A DNA stretch of 36,707 bases from an archaeon (GTDB lineage: Archaea > Nanobdellota > Nanobdellia > Woesearchaeales > GW2011-AR9). Position 1 is the first letter of the stretch; every line of letters begins with the position of its first letter. The notes under the pieces were generated by a model. That model made no database searches. It worked only from the letters and a program-made list of their open reading frames with translations, and had not been told where the DNA came from. Shown in pieces: positions 32,957-36,707 of the stretch. The translations under genes and the position numbers were made by a program. The stretch covers positions 1 to 36,707 of the forward strand of contig JAUYKZ010000022.1 of assembly GCA_030704845.1 (NCBI GenBank), given 5' to 3'.

Positions 32957-32977
32957 GTTTTTCTTTATTAATAAAGA

Positions 32978-33574
32978 ATGGCTTTGAAAATAAATAGAAA
33001 GAAAGGAATCTGGCTTCTGATTATAATAATTTTTCTTGTGACTTCTATTTTTTATTATCAATCATCTAAATCTCTCTTAAAAGATGAATTGTCTTTAGAA
33101 AATGAAATCCCGCTAGAAGAAATTATCCCAGATTTATACGCCGGTTATAGTTTTGCTCTTTCTAATAGTCAATCTATTGGTAATACTGGGGGGTTTGTTA
33201 AAGATAAAGTGTCTTCATATTATATTAATGGAAAATTAGAACCCAACAAGATTTATCTTTCAGGGTCTTGGAAAAGTAATCCTAATAATTTAGAAGCAGT
33301 ATCGGATTCAGTCATATTTCTTGATTTTACTGCATCAGAAGTCCTGGTTGCAGCATCTCCTGGTAATGGTCAACATAAAATTAAAGTAACTCTTGGTGGA
33401 GAACCACTTACTAAAGAACAAGCAGGGCAAGATATTGTTTTTGAAAATGATGAATCTTTTATCATTGTAGATGAATTAGCATTATATTCTCTTGTCAACC
33501 AGAAATTTAATCGAGGACTTCTTCAGTTGGAATTAGATCCCGGAATTAAAATTGGCGTGTTCAGTTTTGGTTAA
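32978..33574 (+). CDS. Membrane-anchored DipZ-like C-terminal (Thioredoxin_10) domain
   Basis: 198 aa. Basic start and one membrane helix (about residues 11-28, IWLLIIIIFLVTSIFYYQS), then a linker, then residues about 80-198: YYINGKLEPNKIYLSGSWKS, SVIFLDFTASEVLVAASPG, IKVTLGGEPLTKEQAG, FNRGLLQLELDPGIKIGVFSFG. This resembles the jelly-roll, carbohydrate-binding-like C-terminal domain of DipZ proteins, which there follows CcdA and thioredoxin domains; here it stands alone. It precedes VKOR and CcdA genes, so the three DipZ-like parts are separate proteins. The resemblance is from memory of the family pattern. Confidence 0.72.
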   Translation: MALKINRKKGIWLLIIIIFLVTSIFYYQSSKSLLKDELSLENEIPLEEIIPDLYAGYSFALSNSQSIGNTGGFVKDKVSSYYINGKLEPNKIYLSGSWKSNPNNLEAVSDSVIFLDFTASEVLVAASPGNGQHKIKVTLGGEPLTKEQAGQDIVFENDESFIIVDELALYSLVNQKFNRGLLQLELDPGIKIGVFSFG

Positions 33575-33619
33575 TTTTAAATAGTTAATTGTTCTTATTA
33601 AACTTAAAGAGGAGATAGG

Positions 33620-34468
33620 ATGAAGAAAAACGGTAAAAAGACTCTAATCTGGGTACTGATAATTCTTGCAGTTCTTGGTCTATTTACTTCTTTTTATTTA
33701 ATAAAAAATCATTATGTTGGTGCAGTATCCGGGTCTGCATGCGATTTTAACGAAACTATTTCTTGTTCAATTGTTAATACCAGCATATATTCAGAATTAC
33801 TAGGAGTTCCAGTAGCAATATTTGGAGCATTATGGTTTGTGGTGTTATTAACCGTTCTTGTAAAACTTTTAGCGAAAAAGAATCCCCGTAAAAGTGTTCA
33901 CAACTTTATTTTATTAGGTTGGTCTATTTTAGGTGTATTGTTTATTGTTTACATGGTTGTGGCAGAGATAATATTGAAATCGATATGTCCATTTTGTACC
34001 TTGGTCCACATAATTGTTTTAATAACGTTTATTTGTGCAATTGTTTTATACAGAAGATCTCCATTGAAGTCAATGAAAAATTTATCATCGTTATTAGTTT
34101 CATGGATTGTATTAATAGCAATTATTAATTTAATTCCCTTAGTTTTACTTAATATCCCTTCAAATAATGATGTAAACTATGATGCTCTTGCTCAGTGTAT
34201 TAATGATAATGGGGTTGAAATGTATGGTTCTTTCCGTTGTGGAGTTTGCGCAAAATCTAGAGCAATGTTTGGGGATTCCTTCCAATACATTAAAGAAATT
34301 GAATGTCATCCTCAAGGTGAAAATAATCAGTGGGCATTATGTCAAGAGGTTGGAATAGAAGGTACGCCTACCTGGATTAAATCTGAAAACGGCGTAGAAG
34401 TTAAACGACAACAAGGATTCATGTCAATTGCAGAACTGAGAGAGTTCTCTGGTTGTGGTGATATTTAA
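33620..34468 (+). CDS. VKOR-thioredoxin fusion
   Basis: 282 aa. The four-helix VKOR domain (1-150) has Cys41 and Cys49 in the outer loop (GSACDFNETISCS) and the quinone-proximal Cys123-Pro-Phe-Cys126. After a fifth helix (about 158-178) a thioredoxin-like domain carries Cys207-Gly-Val-Cys210 and a TP cis-proline region (TPTWI, 249-253). VKOR oxidises the Trx domain, which oxidises exported proteins, passing electrons to quinone, as in bacterial VKOR homologues. GAGGAG upstream is the ribosome-binding site. CcdA starts at this gene's stop. Confidence 0.92.
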   Translation: MKKNGKKTLIWVLIILAVLGLFTSFYLIKNHYVGAVSGSACDFNETISCSIVNTSIYSELLGVPVAIFGALWFVVLLTVLVKLLAKKNPRKSVHNFILLGWSILGVLFIVYMVVAEIILKSICPFCTLVHIIVLITFICAIVLYRRSPLKSMKNLSSLLVSWIVLIAIINLIPLVLLNIPSNNDVNYDALAQCINDNGVEMYGSFRCGVCAKSRAMFGDSFQYIKEIECHPQGENNQWALCQEVGIEGTPTWIKSENGVEVKRQQGFMSIAELREFSGCGDI

Positions 34469-35175
34469 TGGTTGAAGGATTAACTTTAGGAATTTTGGTA
34501 ACGGCAGCCATCTTAGATAGTATCAACCCGTGTGTTTTTGGTGTATTGATATTCTTGATAGCTTTCATGACTCGTGTGTTTAAGTCAGCAAATAAGATGC
34601 TTCTAGGCGGATTGATTTATACTCTTGTAGTGTACATCAGTTATTTGTTGATTGGGTTAGGTCTCCTTAAATTTACCGTGTCCTTTGGGTTCTCTGAAAT
34701 AATTTATTGGATAGCTGCATCAATTGCCATTTTTGCAGGAGTATTAGAGATTAAAGATTTCTTCTGGTATGGTAAGGGATTAACATTGAAAATGCTTCCC
34801 GGAGCTGAGAAAAGGATTAAGATGTATACTAAGAAAATTGAGATACTTCATAAAAAAGATGGTTACTTAAGTTACCTAGCTGCAGGATTACTTGGATTTT
34901 TTGTGGTTCTTGTTGAATTACCTTGCACGGGAGCTCCTTATTTGGCAATTTTAGCTATACTTGGTCAAGGAAATTTTACGGAAGGTTTACCATTATTATT
35001 GTTATACAATCTCATATTCATTCTCCCATTGTTCGGTATAATTGGGGTAGCTTATTTTGGTAAATCGTCTAAAGCTTTAGAGAAGTGGAGAAAGAAACAT
35101 CGAGGATTTATGAGATTAGCAGTTGGCTTGTTTATGGTTAGTTTGGGAGCCTACATGATTTATTCAATTTATTGA
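34468..35175 (+). CDS. ccdA: CcdA/DsbD-beta-like thiol-electron transporter
   Basis: 235 aa, six membrane helices. Conserved redox cysteines are Cys22 in DSINPCVFG and Cys153 in VELPCTGAPY. CcdA carries electrons from cytosolic thioredoxin across the membrane to reduce outside disulfides. A long basic cytosolic loop (about 100-130: KGLTLKMLPGAEKRIKMYTKK) lies between helices. It overlaps the VKOR stop by 1 nt. Its neighbours suggest both oxidising (VKOR) and reducing (CcdA) routes in one operon. Confidence 0.88.
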   Translation: MVEGLTLGILVTAAILDSINPCVFGVLIFLIAFMTRVFKSANKMLLGGLIYTLVVYISYLLIGLGLLKFTVSFGFSEIIYWIAASIAIFAGVLEIKDFFWYGKGLTLKMLPGAEKRIKMYTKKIEILHKKDGYLSYLAAGLLGFFVVLVELPCTGAPYLAILAILGQGNFTEGLPLLLLYNLIFILPLFGIIGVAYFGKSSKALEKWRKKHRGFMRLAVGLFMVSLGAYMIYSIY

Positions 35176-35188
35176 GGGGTGAAATATT

Positions 35189-35293
35189 ATGGCAGCAAAA
35201 AAAGCAACTAAAAAGAAAGTAGCAAAAAAAGTAACAAAAAAAGCAGTTAAGAAAAAAGTTGTAAAGAAAGGAAAAACCTGTGAATTCTGTTAA
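35189..35293 (+). CDS. 34-aa Lys-rich peptide ending in CxxC
   Basis: ATG at 35189 after GAGGGGTG. The 34 residues are almost only Lys, Ala, Val and Thr (KKVAKKVTKKAVKKKVV), ending KGKTCEFC, a CxxC at the very C-terminus. It follows ccdA by 13 nt, so it is the last gene of the redox operon. The body resembles H1-like tails; the CEFC could bind metal or carry thiols. Too short for standard ORF finders; in-frame, well-placed ribosome-binding site supports it. Confidence 0.65.
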   Translation: MAAKKATKKKVAKKVTKKAVKKKVVKKGKTCEFC

Positions 35294-35349
35294 CTGTTAA
35301 TTTTTTTATTTATATTTTTATGATTCTTCAAATTAGTTCTATCTCTTTA

Positions 35350-35499
35350 TACTAAAAAATTTTGATAGGAATTTTTAGTGGGGTACAATACTCCAACCTT
35401 TAGGTCGAAATTTTTGGTATCACAAAAATCTGCTGTAAGAGAAAGTGTTCGTTCATACTCCATCTTTATGGTGGAATAGAACACTTTCAGCAGATTTTT
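35350..35499. ncRNA. Two-hairpin structured element, copy B
   Basis: Hairpin 1 (35350-35419) starts TACTAAAAAATTTT and closes with AATTTTTGGTA; hairpin 2 (35424-35499) has stem I AAAAATCTGCTG/CAGCAGATTTTT (12 bp), 6-nt 5' bulge, stem II AAAGTGTTC/GAACACTTT (9 bp), internal loop GTTCATA (35451-35457), and stem III CTCCATC/GGTGGA around TTTAT. Boundaries and loop match copy A at 7424-7582 while most stem bases differ. It lies between convergent genes and its end meets the stop codon of the next gene. No coding potential. Confidence 0.55.
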
Positions 35500-36185
35500 C
35501 ATGATGATAAATGCCAGGTAAGAACAATAAATGCGGTGTATAACAAAGTGCCAAGGACAAAATAACTTACATTTCCTTTTCTTCCGAAAGGGATATGATG
35601 TCTGATTACGGCATATAATAAGATCCCAATCGCAGTTCCAATCAGAGAGAATTCAAACCACAATGGAATTTTTAATGTAATAGCAAGTATAACTCCGATT
35701 AATGTCGAACTCGCTAAAGCAATAGCTTTGGGTTTCGAATTATGGGCTCTTAAGGGGATTGTACTCACAAGCGTAAACGTAAGGATTGGAATAAAAGCTA
35801 GAATTCCTTGAATAAAACTTTGTCTTGAGAACACGACTAGAATAATACCAAGAATAATATGGTAAGAAAATGAGAATACATTCTCTTCTATAGTTAAGAG
35901 TTTTACTAACTCATTTCTTTGGTTATGTTGATAAATTTCTTTCTCAATAAGATGATGAATTACAAATCCTAAAAGGATTGTTATAAATAAATATCTATTA
36001 ATGATAAAAGCTACTTCCGTAAATGAAGGAAATAATTCTAACAGAATGTACGTAACTGAAACACCGGCAGCAATTGAAAGAAGTTTTTCGTGGCCGGGCC
36101 TATTTTTAATTTTAAGTTTATTTACATAATAATACGTTAAACCGATAACAATCGAGAATATTAACGGCAGTACATATATCTTCAT
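35499..36185 (-). CDS. Multi-pass membrane protein, ZIP-like
   Basis: 228 aa, about seven membrane helices. The second helix begins HEKLLSIAAGVSVTYILLELFP, recalling ZIP transporters' TM2 (Glu/Pro), and FSYHIILGIILVVF has a lone membrane His near the position of the ZIP metal site. The classical HxxPEG motif is not seen, so zinc transport is only a guess. No metal-rich loop is present (HQNQRN only). Start ATG at 36185 is the first available. Confidence 0.55.
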   Translation of the reverse strand: MKIYVLPLIFSIVIGLTYYYVNKLKIKNRPGHEKLLSIAAGVSVTYILLELFPSFTEVAFIINRYLFITILLGFVIHHLIEKEIYQHNQRNELVKLLTIEENVFSFSYHIILGIILVVFSRQSFIQGILAFIPILTFTLVSTIPLRAHNSKPKAIALASSTLIGVILAITLKIPLWFEFSLIGTAIGILLYAVIRHHIPFGRKGNVSYFVLGTLLYTAFIVLTWHLSS

Positions 36186-36256
36186 TTAAAGGATAAATTG
36201 ACGAGTGCTTAATAATTTTTTGTTTTATGAAAAAATATAATAAAAAAAGAAGTCAT

Positions 36257-36418
36257 TTATTTTTTATTTCCAAGAATTCTGAACATTGTTGTTCCGCAGT
36301 TAGGGCATTTTCCTTTCATAGCTCTTCCTGTTTTTCCGCCTTTTCTTTCCATAGTTACTTCCTTGGCGTCTTTCATTTCTCTTTTTTCTTTACACTTAAC
36401 ACAATAAGCTTCAACCAT
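36257..36418 (-). CDS. DUF5679-type zinc-binding protein
   Basis: 53 aa with two CxxC pairs: YCVKCK near the N-terminus and KCPNCGTTMFRI near the C-terminus, with a basic AMKGK hinge. MVEAYCVKCKEKREMKD and CPNCGTTMFRI match the DUF5679 pattern, a zinc-ribbon-like module found in many archaea and some phages. GAGGTG lies 7 nt before the ATG at 36418. Function is unknown; nucleic-acid contact is possible. Confidence 0.82.
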   Translation of the reverse strand: MVEAYCVKCKEKREMKDAKEVTMERKGGKTGRAMKGKCPNCGTTMFRILGNKK

Positions 36419-36442
36419 TGTAGGCACCTCGAATATTTATAA

Positions 36443-36632
36443 GAACGTCTGGTTTAAACGCCCCATTAACTTTAAAATTATTACGTCCCTTAAAAAGATT
36501 TCGTAGATTTAAGCGTAAATTGGTGGGGACTATCCGGGAGTGATTAAAAAAGCAGGTTATGTTTATCGAAGTGACCCAAAATAGATACTATTAAATACTA
36601 GTTCTACTTTCTTTTTATCGAGGTAAATTTCG
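36443..36632. other. Intergenic region upstream of the right-edge transposase
   Basis: 190 nt without a gene. GGGGACTATCC at 36525-36535 may be the left terminal repeat of the insertion sequence, and TATTAAATAC (about 36588-36597) a TATA box for the transposase. GAGGT at 36620-36624 is its ribosome-binding site. Nothing else is apparent. Confidence 0.4.
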
Positions 36633-36707
36633 ATGAAAAAAATACGAAAATTAGATATTGCATGCCCAAATCAATCTTGCAACCAATTTAATAAAGTTGG
36701 GCTGAGA
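36633..36707 (+). mobile_element. Transposase, N-terminal fragment (zinc-ribbon type)
   Basis: ATG at 36633 with GAGGT 8 nt upstream. The 25 visible residues read MKKIRKLDIACPNQSCNQ then FNKVGLR, the N-terminal CPNxxC segment common in archaeal IS1-like and IS481-like transposases that continue with a zinc ribbon before the DDE core. The frame runs off the window. It has the same orientation as the C-terminal fragment at 3-131, so the two ends may be two copies, or the two halves, of one insertion sequence. Confidence 0.55.

Overview
The window is AT-rich archaeal DNA, most likely from a DPANN archaeon of the Woesearchaeota/Nanoarchaeota type. This placement is my inference. Archaeal markers are PAN, FEN-1 with a PCNA-binding tail, tRNA-splicing endonuclease, Trm5, and archaeal TATA boxes 25-30 nt ahead of many leaderless starts. 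These sit beside bacterial-looking genes (a bacterial-type AspRS without its GAD domain, CysRS, a cold-shock protein, RpiB, Rpe, class II aldolase). Short single-domain proteins and the membrane-anchored TGAVV-type protein also fit that group.

Layout. 1-141: 3' tail of a transposase. 150-1341: small winged-helix protein and a nucleotidyltransferase-HEPN protein, both minus strand, with repeat-rich promoter regions. 1422-1562: a 123-bp palindromic mobile element with 9-bp target duplications. 1613-7397: MacB/LolD-like ABC exporter operon, then an anchored cupredoxin-like protein. 7424-7582: two-hairpin structured element. 7613-11254: unknown gene, aspS, pyrE and a DUF4349 protein. 11293-13425: membrane-bound ArsR-type regulator, Ca2+/cation exchanger, and a small gene broken by an 89-bp element. 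13484-17064: aldolase, RpiB, Rpe, FMN-reductase-like protein (sugar-phosphate block) and a nucleotidyltransferase-like protein. 17166-21850: endA, a winged-helix/nuclease-like protein overlapping fen1, a methyltransferase gene broken by a second 89-bp element, and trm5. 21893-24266: cold-shock protein, candidate sRNA, pan, H1-like basic protein. 24420-32926: secreted transglutaminase-like protein, ThiI PP-loop protein, Kef-type antiporter, YbjQ protein, lipoprotein, cysS, GH114-like lipoprotein, and a small gene frameshifted at an A8 tract. 32978-35293: thiol-redox cluster (DipZ C-terminal domain, VKOR-thioredoxin, CcdA, tiny Lys-rich CxxC peptide). 35350-35499: second two-hairpin element. 35499-36418: membrane protein and DUF5679 zinc protein. 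36525-36707: 5' start of a transposase.

Most notable are the small non-coding elements. Two 89-bp elements, 88/89 identical, each flanked by a TA duplication, interrupt two different genes. Removing 91 nt restores each reading frame exactly, and both sit in the same orientation and codon phase relative to the host gene. A separate 123-bp palindromic element has 18-bp perfect inverted repeats and 9-bp direct repeats. Two intergenic elements (7424-7582, 35350-35499) share conserved boundaries and a three-stem fold whose stems differ in sequence but keep pairing, and may be an undescribed RNA or repeat family.

Functionally, the redox cluster looks like a DipZ protein split into separate genes around a VKOR. 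The fen1 operon pairs a flap endonuclease with a DPANN-style nuclease-like protein under a palindromic operator. The csp leader can fold into two exclusive structures, one covering its ribosome-binding site. Both window ends carry transposase fragments in the same orientation, suggesting the contig is bounded by copies of one insertion sequence.
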